Assembly (NCBI GenBank): GCA_029884425.1
Contig: JAOUHV010000025.1
Location: forward strand, 1 to 40,173
Direction of reading: 5' to 3'
Origin: Gammaproteobacteria bacterium
GTDB taxonomy: Bacteria > Pseudomonadota > Gammaproteobacteria > S012-40
DNA length: 40,173 nucleotides
How positions within the stretch are numbered: the first letter of the stretch is position 1; each line of letters begins with the position of its first letter. The notes beneath the pieces are model-generated. The model ran no database searches. It was not told the origin of the DNA and saw only the letters and a program-made list of their open reading frames with translations. Of this stretch, positions 1 to 7,194 are shown piece after piece. The position numbers and the translations under genes are program-made.

Positions 1-41
1 CAGGAAGTTATCTCAACCTCCCTCTCTCAAGCGAGGCGCGT

Positions 42-69
42 ATTCTACTGCCTCCGGCGTTTTTTTCAA
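42..69 (-). promoter_or_regulatory. strong sigma70 promoter, rRNA P2-like, pointing left
   Basis: Read on the minus strand there is TTGAAA (64-69), a 16-bp spacer and TAGAAT (42-47), followed by the GC-rich discriminator ACGCGCC. Upstream lie short A-tracts of five to seven A spaced about 11-12 bp apart (about 62-91), resembling an UP element or curved DNA. No protein gene follows within the remaining ~35 bases before the window edge. GC-rich discriminators after a near-perfect -10 are typical of stable-RNA promoters, so the target is probably an rRNA or tRNA operon outside the window. Confidence 0.6.
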
Positions 70-145
70 GGCTTTTTTCAAACCTTTTTCACCGCCCCGA
101 CCCGCTTGCCAATCTCTCAACCAGCCAACCCGTCAGGGAGCGCGC

Positions 146-173
146 ATTATAGGCACATCAAAATTTACCGCAA
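146..173 (-). promoter_or_regulatory. second sigma70 promoter, rRNA P1-like, tandem with the one at 42-69
   Basis: On the minus strand there is a perfect TATAAT (146-151), a 16-bp spacer and a weak -35 TTGCGG (168-173). The -10 is followed directly by GCGCGCTCCC, a discriminator of the kind linked to stringent control. Its -10 lies 104 bp upstream of the next -10 (42-47), the kind of spacing seen between P1 and P2 of gammaproteobacterial rRNA operons. That this is an rrn promoter pair is an inference. Confidence 0.5.
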
Positions 174-210
174 GCCCTAAATGCGCACTTCAAAACTGTT
201 CGATCAGAAA

Positions 211-672
211 CTAGGCACCCTGCCCCTGGTCATGCTTGCGAACTATACAAGAGAGGCGCACATACGGCCCCTTCAGCACTGGAGTCACCTCAAAGCGCAG
301 ACCATTGTGATCAGTAAATTTGGTAAGGTGGTGCTGGGCTGCAGACTTCACTACACGAGCAATTGCTGCGCGCTCAGTTTCAGAATCCGCCGACAGACCA
401 ATCTCACCCAGCGTCTCACACTGTTCGCGCGCCGCGACCTTCTGCTGCATATTAATGTAAGGGAGCATCATCTCGGAGCGCTCGTCCATGACATTGAGCA
501 ACAAGCCACGCATTGCCGACCGCGCCCGCCATCCGTCCTGCGCACTGTCCCAACCATCAATCTTGAATGTTGGATCCTTCATCAACGCCTGTTTGATTCG
601 ACCCGGGTCATAATCAGACCAGCCAGGTGACGATACCACCAACAGCGTCGCCGCAAGATAGCTCCAGCGCAT
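211..672 (-). CDS. small exported protein of unknown function
   Basis: A 153-residue protein from the ATG at 672; a TTG at 684 would add four residues (MGVG) and cannot be excluded. A G-rich stretch precedes the ATG. The N-terminus (MRWSYLAATLLVVSSPGWS) looks like a Sec signal peptide with a likely cut near residues 18-20, so the mature protein should be periplasmic. The rest is polar with scattered Met and charged helices and only two Cys (one in REQCETLG, one near the C-terminus). I recognise no domain. It stands alone, ending about 40 bases before the -35 of the left-pointing promoter at 146-173, so read-through into that RNA operon is possible. The signal peptide and absence of frame problems support a real gene. 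Confidence 0.6.
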   Translation of the reverse strand: MRWSYLAATLLVVSSPGWSDYDPGRIKQALMKDPTFKIDGWDSAQDGWRARSAMRGLLLNVMDERSEMMLPYINMQQKVAAREQCETLGEIGLSADSETERAAIARVVKSAAQHHLTKFTDHNGLRFEVTPVLKGPYVRLSCIVRKHDQGQGA

Positions 673-784
673 ACCCACCCCCAAACGAAGAAATCTTATT
701 GTTTATATTTTATTGCCGAGCCAGAAGGGTATTGCAGAGACCGCCGAGATGCAAGCGTTCAATTTATGATCAGATTATTTATTC

Positions 785-1036
785 TCAGGCATAGACATCA
801 ACAACACGGCCACGAGGCGGAACATACCAGGTTGCAACCTCCACCGCCTTGGCCACGAAGGCTCGTCCTGCCTCAGCTTGGTCCACCATGGCACTTGCCA
901 ACGCCTCACCATGTTCATGAGTCAGCAAATTCGCCCGCAAATCAGTCATATAGTGATTTGCCTGGCGATTATAAACCGGCAGTTGGCTATAGGCGTGAGA
1001 CACATTCAGTGTGCCAATGATCGATTTCGTAATCAT
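785..1036 (-). CDS. 83-residue hypothetical protein
   Basis: A minus-strand frame opens at ATG 1036 and ends at 785. The product has no signal peptide or membrane segment. Composition is protein-like: a helical, Ala-rich middle and a C-terminal segment AVEVATWYVPPRGRVVDVYA. The opposite strand also has open frames here, but their products are His/Pro/Arg-rich and look like shadows. I see no good Shine-Dalgarno sequence before the ATG, which lowers confidence. The gene sits between the tRNA-Ser terminator and the exported-protein gene, all on the minus strand. No family recognised. Confidence 0.45.
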   Translation of the reverse strand: MITKSIIGTLNVSHAYSQLPVYNRQANHYMTDLRANLLTHEHGEALASAMVDQAEAGRAFVAKAVEVATWYVPPRGRVVDVYA

Positions 1037-1115
1037 TGGGGGATAGTACTAAAAACAATTCCAATACACTGTGAACCACGTCTAAGAATCGCAACAAAAA
1101 CCGCCCCTGGAAAAC

Positions 1116-1150
1116 AAAAAAGCCCAACACTTTGAAATGTCGGGCTTTTT
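1116..1150 (-). terminator. rho-independent terminator after tRNA-Ser
   Basis: An inverted repeat AAAAAGCCC-a-ACA ... TGT-c-GGGCTTTTT forms a stem with one mismatch, with A/T runs on both sides, so it can end transcription in either direction. It begins 11 bases beyond the 3' end of the minus-strand tRNA. Confidence 0.8.
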
Positions 1151-1160
1151 TACTCAAATA

Positions 1161-1251
1161 TGGCGGAGGGGGAGGGATTCGAACCCTCGATACGCTATTA
1201 ACGTATACACACTTTCCAGGCGTGCGCCTTCAACCGCTCGGCCACCTCTCC
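1161..1251 (-). tRNA. tRNA-Ser (anticodon GGA)
   Basis: On the minus strand a 91-nt sequence begins GGAGAGGTGGCCGAGCGGTT, contains the anticodon loop CTGGAAA with anticodon GGA, a long class II variable arm, the T-loop GGTTCGAATCC and an encoded 3' CCA. The acceptor 5' GGAGAGG pairs with the 3' CCTCC region. GGA reads UCC and UCU serine codons. It has its own promoter (1264-1292) and terminator (1116-1150), so it is a monocistronic tRNA gene. Confidence 0.95.
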
Positions 1252-1263
1252 AAGAGGCCGCAG

Positions 1264-1292
1264 ATACTAAAACAAACCTGCTCGAGATTCAA
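1264..1292 (-). promoter_or_regulatory. sigma70 promoter of tRNA-Ser
   Basis: On the minus strand: TTGAAT (1287-1292), a 17-bp spacer, TAGTAT (1264-1269), then a GC-rich discriminator CTGCGGCC and the tRNA 5' end 12 bases further on. Spacing and position fit a tRNA promoter. Confidence 0.6.
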
Positions 1293-1374
1293 CTGCTATC
1301 CCCTTCAATTACAAACTTTTTCACCAACTCCCAACTGAAAGAAACAGGTGCGCGCCGACGGCAATTTACATAGA

Positions 1375-2286
1375 ATGGGTCGCATGGACAGCATTCACGC
1401 CACTTTCGCTCGACCTAGCGTCGCCACCCAGGGCGATTCGCAACTGATTGACCAGCTCAGTCGCAATAGCTCGCCCTATCATGATCCATTACTCAGGGTC
1501 CGGTGGGAGCAGCTTAACCAAAACAGCTTCTGGCTACCCGAGCCGGCAATCTCATTATATGGCTGCCCGGAATACGACAAACTCAGCCTCGAACAGCGTA
1601 AGACCCTGTCGCAATTTGAGTTTTTGAATTTCATCGAAGCAGGAATCTGGCTGGAAAGCCTGTTCATGGAACGCATCGCCCGCTCCCTTGGCAAACAAGC
1701 GCGCAACCTTGCTGAAGTCACTTATCACTTGCATGAAATGCGGGAAGAAGCCGGCCACAGCCTGATGTTTGTGGAATTGCTGCGACGCAGCGGGCCCCTG
1801 CTACCAAATACTCGCTTTCATCGCTTCGATATATCCAATGTATTAGCCAGAATTGCCCCATTTGAATCCGTCATCTTCTGGACGGCGGTGCTGATTGGCG
1901 AAGAAGTCCCCGATCGGATGAATCGCTTTGTGCGCAAACACCAGGATGCGGTCAATCCCGCGATTTTTGACATTGTCAGCGTGCATATCATTGATGAAGC
2001 CCGCCACATTGCCCACGCCAAAGACAGCATTGCCCAAGCCCTGAGTAATGCCAGCCCATTAAAACGTCGCCTGCTTAGCGCCATCATTAATCGAATGATT
2101 CGGGAGTTTGTTCGCGCCTTTTATCTGCCTGGTGCCCACATCTACGAGATGGCCGGACTTGCTCCAGGAACAGCATGGGCGCAGCGTGCGCGCAACAACC
2201 TGCACCGCAGCAGCTTCATTCATCAATGCACCGAACCTACCCTGCGCACGTTGCGCGGGCACGGTCTGCAACTGGACTGGAAATAG
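1375..2286 (+). CDS. AurF-like diiron oxygenase
   Basis: A 303-residue helical protein from ATG 1375; GTG 1348 or ATG 1384 are other possible starts, and no site has a clear Shine-Dalgarno. It matches the AurF (p-aminobenzoate N-oxygenase) family. Numbered from 1375, candidate ligands of a di-iron centre are Glu88 (FIEAG), Glu125/His128 (EEAGH), Glu176-177 (GEEVPDR), His204, Glu208 and His211 (HIIDEARH). Spacing closely follows the seven ligands of AurF. Such enzymes use O2 and two electrons to oxidise amines or hydroxylate substrates. The substrate here is unknown: no carrier protein, reductase or biosynthetic cluster adjoins it, and its neighbours are a tRNA and a convergent signalling pair. 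The C-terminal 30 residues are basic and His-rich. Family assignment is firm, role is not. Confidence 0.8.
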   Translation: MGRMDSIHATFARPSVATQGDSQLIDQLSRNSSPYHDPLLRVRWEQLNQNSFWLPEPAISLYGCPEYDKLSLEQRKTLSQFEFLNFIEAGIWLESLFMERIARSLGKQARNLAEVTYHLHEMREEAGHSLMFVELLRRSGPLLPNTRFHRFDISNVLARIAPFESVIFWTAVLIGEEVPDRMNRFVRKHQDAVNPAIFDIVSVHIIDEARHIAHAKDSIAQALSNASPLKRRLLSAIINRMIREFVRAFYLPGAHIYEMAGLAPGTAWAQRARNNLHRSSFIHQCTEPTLRTLRGHGLQLDWK

Positions 2287-2365
2287 GGAACCGTCTGCGC
2301 GATCGGCAGACTCGACTTACTGACAGGAAAAAACGAACTGCGTTTCTCGACTTGGCGAACAACGA

Positions 2366-2884
2366 CTAGAACAGGTCGATATCACCTTCGTCGTCAACCG
2401 TATCGGACAGAGCCTGCAGCGCTCGACCAATCGCTTCGTCTTCCGACAAACCTTGCAGCACCGCATCGAACAGCACGCGCTCATCCTTCATTGCCAACAC
2501 TGAGGTCAATTCAGCCGTGGCTCGCACGTCACCCACATCAAGAAAATGCTTGGCGTGCCTCAGTCGTTGCGAGACCCGATCATAAAACTGCAGCGCAACA
2601 ACCGTACTGGATATCATTGCCTGCGCCTCGCCCATGTGCTTGGCCAGCGAAGCCTGCGCTTTTTCATTGGCTGGCTGATCTTGCAATCTGGCAGCAGCCG
2701 ACTGAATATTCAACAATATCCCCTGTAACTGCGCGATACTCTGCGTCGCATTGGCCGAGGTCTGCTCGCCATCACGCACCGAGAATTCGATCCAGGCTTT
2801 GACTAGAGCAACAATCTTTGCGTCCACGCCTTCTTCGAAATGATGCAATTGTCCATCCTTTATCAAAACCTGGGTCACACTCAT
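2366..2884 (-). CDS. short CheZ-like protein (putative CheY-P phosphatase)
   Basis: A 172-residue, Cys-free, mostly helical protein. Start ATG 2884 has AAGGA eight bases upstream. Residues about 85-115 form a helix containing ALQFYDRVSQRL, where Asp102 and Gln106 have the D-x3-Q spacing of the CheZ active site (DLTGQ in E. coli). The protein ends in an acidic segment and DIDLF, recalling the acidic C-terminal CheY-binding tail of CheZ. It is shorter than enteric CheZ (about 214 residues). It lies 30 bases downstream of the HDOD gene on the same strand and is probably co-transcribed with it. No cheY or cheA is nearby. The motif and tail are seen in the sequence; phosphatase activity is inferred. 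It could instead be a non-enzymatic relative that binds receivers. Confidence 0.6.
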   Translation of the reverse strand: MSVTQVLIKDGQLHHFEEGVDAKIVALVKAWIEFSVRDGEQTSANATQSIAQLQGILLNIQSAAARLQDQPANEKAQASLAKHMGEAQAMISSTVVALQFYDRVSQRLRHAKHFLDVGDVRATAELTSVLAMKDERVLFDAVLQGLSEDEAIGRALQALSDTVDDEGDIDLF

Positions 2885-2914
2885 TGGAAAGTTCCTTAAG
2901 CTTAGACTATAGCA

Positions 2915-3796
2915 CTACAAACGTTGACGAGCCCCGGGAAGCAACAATTCCAATACCTCCAAAAACTGGAAAATGGCCTCGTGCAACATCGGCTTGATTC
3001 GCTCGGTTTCCAACCCCACCAGCGCCCATGCCTCGGCCTCGCATGCCGTATCCAATTCTTCTTCGTCACCTATTTCCAGCGCATGCGCCATAACGTTGGC
3101 CATGTGCACAATACTCACTTCCAGTTCATGCTGCTTTGTTTCGCGCGGGTTATGGTGATATTGCACCGCCGTCGCCAATGATTCCGACAAGCCCCAGTGG
3201 CGCAGCAGTTCCGCAGCCAGCTCACCATGATCAAACCCCAGCACCAACCGCTCTGCCGTCACCCCGTCATCCAACTGATGTTCATTTTCAACCGCCCATA
3301 TTTCATCGACTTGCTCTGGAAAACGGTGATAAATCACCAAACGGCCAATATCGTGCAGCAAACCAGCAACAAACAGCCGCTCGGGATGTAGCACGTTACA
3401 TTCGCGCGCCAGGATGCGCGCCAGTACGGCCGCGAAAATGCTGTGCCGCCAGAAGCTGGCCATGTTCACTTTATTGGCCGACAGCCCGGCAAACGTTTCC
3501 ACTGCTGTGGTTGCCCACACCATGTTCTGTAATTCTTTCAGGCCTATCATCAAAACCGCACGCGAAACGGTTTCAATTTTGGCCTCGAAGCCATACATCG
3601 GGCTGTTAACCAGCTTCAGCAAACGCAAGGTCAGCGCTGGATCCTTGCTGATAACATTGCCAATTTGATCTATGTCCGAGTTGGGATCATTGACGAGATC
3701 GTTAACGAGAAAACAAACTTCCGGAAGAGAAACCAGTCCATCCACACCGCGAACAAGCTCCTGCACCGAATTCGGAAACACCTTGCTCTCCGACAT
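2915..3796 (-). CDS. HDOD-domain signalling protein
   Basis: A 293-residue cytoplasmic protein made almost entirely of one HDOD domain (about residues 15-215). Hallmarks are SLPEVCFLVNDL, the ISKDPALTLRLLKLVNSP segment, FWRHSI (His118), LLHDIGRL (His148-Asp149), FDHGEL (His190) and QYHH (His214-215). Most metal-ligand positions of HD phosphohydrolases are therefore retained, although HDOD proteins generally have no shown catalytic activity and act as signalling or scaffold modules. Start ATG 3796 has an AGAGAGAG ribosome site. The gene heads a likely two-gene unit with the CheZ-like gene (30-base gap), suggesting a role near motility or chemotaxis, which is inference. Confidence 0.85.
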   Translation of the reverse strand: MSESKVFPNSVQELVRGVDGLVSLPEVCFLVNDLVNDPNSDIDQIGNVISKDPALTLRLLKLVNSPMYGFEAKIETVSRAVLMIGLKELQNMVWATTAVETFAGLSANKVNMASFWRHSIFAAVLARILARECNVLHPERLFVAGLLHDIGRLVIYHRFPEQVDEIWAVENEHQLDDGVTAERLVLGFDHGELAAELLRHWGLSESLATAVQYHHNPRETKQHELEVSIVHMANVMAHALEIGDEEELDTACEAEAWALVGLETERIKPMLHEAIFQFLEVLELLLPGARQRL

Positions 3797-3815
3797 AAAA
3801 CTCTCTCTGATTACA

Positions 3816-3844
3816 TTGACAACTAGTTGTTTTTGTTTAATATT
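3816..3844 (+). promoter_or_regulatory. promoter-like site overlapped by a palindrome
   Basis: TTGACA (3816-3821, perfect -35), a 17-bp spacer and AATATT (3839-3844, four of six matches to the -10) face the 36-residue ORF at 4030. The perfect 12-bp palindrome ACAACTAGTTGT (3819-3830) overlaps the -35 and could be an operator. The long distance to the ORF (about 180 bases) leaves the target uncertain; it also lies just upstream of the divergent HDOD gene. Confidence 0.4.
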
Positions 3845-4029
3845 TTCAGCAAACTTTCGTATTCGAAGTTATTGAATGTAACGTCCGCCCTGGTTGAATC
3901 TTTACCCTGCCGCGAGCAAAAATTCCCACACAAATTAATGAGGGCTGGGGACGATAATAAAAAAACTTGATGAGAGAATAGGATTCCGGCATCATCCAGA
4001 ATCCACAGTGTTTTCTCGGAGAAGAACAA

Positions 4030-4140
4030 ATGGGTTATACAGAGACTCTAACTTTCGCGATTTATGCAATTTCGGTTGTAGGCGTTATTCTTGGCGCTTT
4101 CACCATCGCGAAAATCTACAGCAAGGAAGGCTTTCGTTAA
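4030..4140 (+). CDS. 36-residue single-span membrane micro-protein
   Basis: ATG 4030 to TAA 4140 encodes 36 residues beginning MGYTETLTFAIYAI. Residues about 7-27 are an uninterrupted hydrophobic span (FAIYAISVVGVILGAFTIA), followed by a short basic tail with Lys28, Lys32 and Arg36. A good Shine-Dalgarno, GGAG, lies eight bases before the ATG. The stop codon lies inside a 9-bp perfect terminator hairpin (4125-4147). Start site, hydrophobic profile and terminator together argue for a real gene although it is very short. It could be a small accessory subunit of a membrane complex, but no partner gene adjoins it (neighbours are HDOD and purT). Family not recognised. Confidence 0.65.
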   Translation: MGYTETLTFAIYAISVVGVILGAFTIAKIYSKEGFR

Positions 4141-4147
4141 GCCTTCC
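4125..4147 (+). terminator. terminator hairpin overlapping the micro-protein stop codon
   Basis: GGAAGGCTT (4125-4133), loop TCGTT, AAGCCTTCC (4139-4147): a perfect 9-bp stem followed by TATTTCT. It contains the TAA of the 36-residue ORF and touches the last base of the convergent purT, so it may act on both strands. The U tract is weak. Confidence 0.6.
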
Positions 4148-5343
4148 TATTTCTGTGGCCTCACTCTTGAGGCCGCAAGCTTTGCCCGCTCGCGACAATC
4201 TTCCACATCATTCCCGTAGGCCAGCGCCACTCCCATTCGACGACGCTCGAAAGATTCGGGCTTGCCGAACAGGCGTAAATCCGTGTTTTCCACCGCTAAT
4301 GCCTTGTCCACATCGGCAAAGTGAATCCCTTTTTCTTCCATGCCGCCGTAAATCACCGCACTGGCACCGGCGCTGATACACTGGGTTGAGACTGGCAAGC
4401 CCAGAATCGCGCGGGCGTGCAGTTCGAATTCATTTTGCCGCTGGGTCGCCATGGTCACCATGCCGGTGTCATGGGGACGGGGGCTGACTTCGCTAAACCA
4501 GACCTGGTCATCACGAACAAACAACTCCACCCCAAACAAGCCACGCCCGCCCAAAGCCTCGGTCACTTTATGCGCAATTTCCTGGGCACGCTTGAGCGCC
4601 GCCGGCGTCATCGGCTGCGGCTGCCAGCTTTCGACGTAATCACCGTGCTTTTGGATATGACCAACGGGATCACAGAAGTAGGTAGTCACTTCGCCTTTGG
4701 CATTCTTTGCCCGGACAGTCAGCAGGGTAATTTCAAAATCAAAATCGATCACGCCCTCGACGATTACTTTGCCGTGATTGACTCGCCCGCCCTGCATGGC
4801 GTAATTCCACGCGGTTTCAACGTCCTCAGGATTACGAATCATCGATTGCCCCTTGCCCGACGATGACATCACCGGCTTGACGATACAGGGGTAGCCAATG
4901 CCACCATCGATCGCCATTTGCAATTCGTTCAACGACTGGGCGAACGCATAAGTGGAAGTCGGCAATTCCAGTTCTTCGGCAGCCAGGCGACGGATGCCTT
5001 CACGGTTCATGGTCAATTGGGTGGCGCGTGCCGTGGGAATGACTTCAGCCACGCCCTCGGCCTCGATTTGCGCCAACACGTCGGTGGCAATGGCTTCGAT
5101 CTCGGGCACCACCAGATGAGGCTTTTCGGATTCGATCAACTGACGCAATGCCTGGGGATCAGACATATTGATGGCATACGCACGATGGGCAACCTGATGC
5201 CCTGGCGCATTTTCGTAACGGTCCACGGCGATGACTTCCACGCCCAGACGCTGCAGGGCAATGATCACTTCCTTGCCAAGCTCGCCGGCACCCAGCATCA
5301 TCACTTTGGTCGCCGATGGCGATAGTGGCGTTCCAATACGCAT
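4147..5343 (-). CDS. purT: formate-dependent phosphoribosylglycinamide formyltransferase PurT
   Basis: PurT makes formyl-GAR from GAR, formate and ATP, the folate-independent third step of purine synthesis. The frame is open further upstream, but the family N-terminus [20 protein letters not shown] begins at ATG 5343, which has GGGGGAG just upstream; this gives 398 residues, close to the usual 392. Visible parts are the N-terminal nucleotide-binding loop GAGELGKEV, the ATP-grasp core ([16 protein letters not shown], about residues 150-165) and the C-terminal [11 protein letters not shown]. It follows the glycosyltransferase gene on the same strand after 53 bases. Nothing is missing or broken. 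Confidence 0.96.
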   Translation of the reverse strand: MRIGTPLSPSATKVMMLGAGELGKEVIIALQRLGVEVIAVDRYENAPGHQVAHRAYAINMSDPQALRQLIESEKPHLVVPEIEAIATDVLAQIEAEGVAEVIPTARATQLTMNREGIRRLAAEELELPTSTYAFAQSLNELQMAIDGGIGYPCIVKPVMSSSGKGQSMIRNPEDVETAWNYAMQGGRVNHGKVIVEGVIDFDFEITLLTVRAKNAKGEVTTYFCDPVGHIQKHGDYVESWQPQPMTPAALKRAQEIAHKVTEALGGRGLFGVELFVRDDQVWFSEVSPRPHDTGMVTMATQRQNEFELHARAILGLPVSTQCISAGASAVIYGGMEEKGIHFADVDKALAVENTDLRLFGKPESFERRRMGVALAYGNDVEDCRERAKLAASRVRPQK

Positions 5344-5396
5344 ATGTTTCTCCCCCAAAATTTTTTGCAGGATAGTACGCCGATAGCCCGCCGGAA

Positions 5397-6476
5397 TCAA
5401 AAAAACTGCGCTAAATGATCAGCAATCAATCGGGCACCGCTCGGCTCGGGGATGGCGGGCTTGGGAGTGTTCAATACTTGCTCAATCGCGTCCCGCAGTT
5501 CGCCAGAAAAAAACTGCTCACGACTGATTTCTTGTGCCTGACCATGCCGCAGCAGCCAGTCGACAATGAATGGTTCCTCCGCCCAGTCGCCACGACACAC
5601 GAACAACACGGGTTTGCCATTGCAGACGGCCTCGGTGGTCGTGCCATAGCCGGGCTTGGTCACCACCAGATCGCAACTGGCCAGCAAATCGGTAAATGTC
5701 AGCAGACAATGCTGGGCACACAACACATCCGGCCGGTCACTGTGCACTAACCAGGACGCCACCCAGCGCACGCCATCAATACGCGGCCAGCGCTCCAACG
5801 GGATGGCGGTTTCTATTCCGCCGGGAACGATAAACACCAAACGCTCCCCCTCGCCCAAACCCCAATGGCAATTGAGCCATTCGCGCTGATTGCTTCCCAG
5901 CTTGGCCAGGGGTGGCACATCCACGCCATTGACCAAATCCGCCATAGCCATGGAGGGTTGCGGTTTGAAAAACCAGCGGGCGCGATTGTAGGCTTCCAGC
6001 ATTTGCTGATGAATAGCGCGACTATCGGCGGTTTCGGCAAAACAGTCCCGATAAATGTCCGCCCAATTGAGCGAACACATCGCCACCGACGCCAATCCCG
6101 CCTGATGCGCCCCGGCCAGGGTGAGATAGGGCGCATTCGCCAACACCAGATCCGGCTTGAGAGCGCGCAATCGTTGCGATTCTTCGGTCACCCGCTCGGC
6201 CCAGTGGCGGTGCCATTGGCGGTAGCGTTCAGCACTGGCTGAGTAATCGATATCCAGCGCAGAGGTCATGTCCATACCAAAGTCTGCAACCTCGGCCAGC
6301 ACCTGCACATCCTCACCCAAGCGGGATTTGACCAATGCCTCGGGTAATTTTGTCCGCAATGTAATGCGTAGCTGGGAATAACGCTCGCGAAGTTCGTTGA
6401 GCACCAGCGCGGTCTGGGCAAAATGGCCATAGCCGTGCGCCGACACCGTCGCCAGCAAATGAAACGGTGCCAACAT
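5397..6476 (-). CDS. MurG-like glycosyltransferase
   Basis: Start ATG 6476 is favoured because it overlaps the stop of the upstream gene as TAATG, implying translational coupling; the product then has 359 residues and begins [20 protein letters not shown]. That N-terminal G/H-rich loop after a beta strand and the C-terminal block [20 protein letters not shown], with a following RGDWAEEP, are the acceptor and nucleotide-sugar sites of GT-B enzymes related to MurG/family 28. Similar sequences form the N-terminal part of some sugar kinases. The sugar donor and acceptor are not apparent. Flanking genes are a coiled-coil protein upstream and purT downstream. No signal peptide; probably cytoplasmic or peripheral to the inner membrane. 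Confidence 0.75.
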   Translation of the reverse strand: MLAPFHLLATVSAHGYGHFAQTALVLNELRERYSQLRITLRTKLPEALVKSRLGEDVQVLAEVADFGMDMTSALDIDYSASAERYRQWHRHWAERVTEESQRLRALKPDLVLANAPYLTLAGAHQAGLASVAMCSLNWADIYRDCFAETADSRAIHQQMLEAYNRARWFFKPQPSMAMADLVNGVDVPPLAKLGSNQREWLNCHWGLGEGERLVFIVPGGIETAIPLERWPRIDGVRWVASWLVHSDRPDVLCAQHCLLTFTDLLASCDLVVTKPGYGTTTEAVCNGKPVLFVCRGDWAEEPFIVDWLLRHGQAQEISREQFFSGELRDAIEQVLNTPKPAIPEPSGARLIADHLAQFF

Positions 6477-6916
6477 TATTCGTCGTCTGCCTGCTGATAC
6501 TGACTGTCCAGCAACGCTGCCCAACGCAATTCGTGAACTTCCAGAAACAGCAGCAGCGCCTGACGGAACTCCAGTAACTGACGCTCGAAGCGCTCCTGGT
6601 CGGCACTCGGCACAAGTGATACGACCGACCGCTCCACATCCAGCAAAGCATCGCGCAGCTTGACGCAGGTACCCAATGCGCTTTTGACCTGTTCACGCGG
6701 CTGTGGAATCCAGCTTCGGTCGGCCACTAACGCGGCCAGCACTTCACCCAGCTCCAGCAGGCGCTTGCGCAGGCGTGGCAGCGCGCCGATCTTGGCCAAC
6801 TGCACCTCGCCCCACACGGACAAGTCCAGCAACTCCAGCCATTGACGACGCAACTCACTCACCTGCGCCGAGTCAAACGCCATGGATTGCGCCACTTGTT
6901 GCGAGGAAATTGTCAT
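6476..6916 (-). CDS. coiled-coil-like hypothetical protein coupled to a glycosyltransferase
   Basis: A 146-residue, Cys-poor (one Cys), Leu/Glu/Arg-rich protein predicted by eye to be nearly all helix with heptad-like Leu spacing; no signal peptide or membrane span. ATG 6916 is preceded by GGAT seven bases upstream. Its TAA overlaps the ATG of the glycosyltransferase gene by one base, so the two are probably made together and may interact. A perfect -10 TATAAT lies upstream at 6953-6958. I do not recognise a family. Confidence 0.65.
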   Translation of the reverse strand: MTISSQQVAQSMAFDSAQVSELRRQWLELLDLSVWGEVQLAKIGALPRLRKRLLELGEVLAALVADRSWIPQPREQVKSALGTCVKLRDALLDVERSVVSLVPSADQERFERQLLEFRQALLLFLEVHELRWAALLDSQYQQADDE

Positions 6917-6952
6917 TTTTTATCCATATCAAACTGTTCACCTAGGGCGAAC

Positions 6953-6958
6953 ATTATA
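6953..6958 (-). promoter_or_regulatory. candidate -10 element for the coiled-coil/GT/purT unit
   Basis: TATAAT on the minus strand, 37 bases before the ATG at 6916. No recognisable -35 lies at 16-18 bp, so it may depend on an activator or be chance. Confidence 0.4.
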
Positions 6959-7023
6959 CAGAGGGGAAAGTCGGAAGGATCTAACAAATCAGGGAGCGCC
7001 GCCGATACCCGAAGCATCTCCCC

Positions 7024-7194
7024 ATGAATTTTCTGCTCATGAACAAACCCCTGCTTCAGGAGACAACATCGCATAAAGGCATCGCCGCATGGTGTCGGCG
7101 TTTGGGCGTCCTTGGGATTTTATTCTTTTTTATCAAGGGCCTGATTTGGATATTACTATTCATCATCCTGCCCTATCTGGGATTTAGCGACTAA
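7024..7194 (+). CDS. 56-residue membrane micro-protein
   Basis: ATG 7024 to TAA 7194. Residues about 27-52 are strongly hydrophobic (LGVLGILFFFIKGLIWILLF) with a single Lys in the middle, preceded by a basic CRR cluster at residues 24-26, which by the positive-inside rule puts the N-terminus in the cytoplasm. A second in-frame ATG at 7039 would shorten it by five residues. I see no clear Shine-Dalgarno. It ends 1 base beyond the end of the convergent murU gene (overlap 7191-7194). The opposite strand has no competing gene here. Short proteins with an FF-x-KGL-W type span occur beside other genes in gammaproteobacteria, but I cannot name a family with certainty. Confidence 0.55.
   Translation: MNFLLMNKPLLQETTSHKGIAAWCRRLGVLGILFFFIKGLIWILLFIILPYLGFSD

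Noticed and set aside
2293-2311. Hairpin GTCTGC/GCAGAC between the AurF-like and CheZ-like genes
   Set aside because: A 6-bp stem without a U tract in a 79-base convergent gap is too weak to call a terminator.
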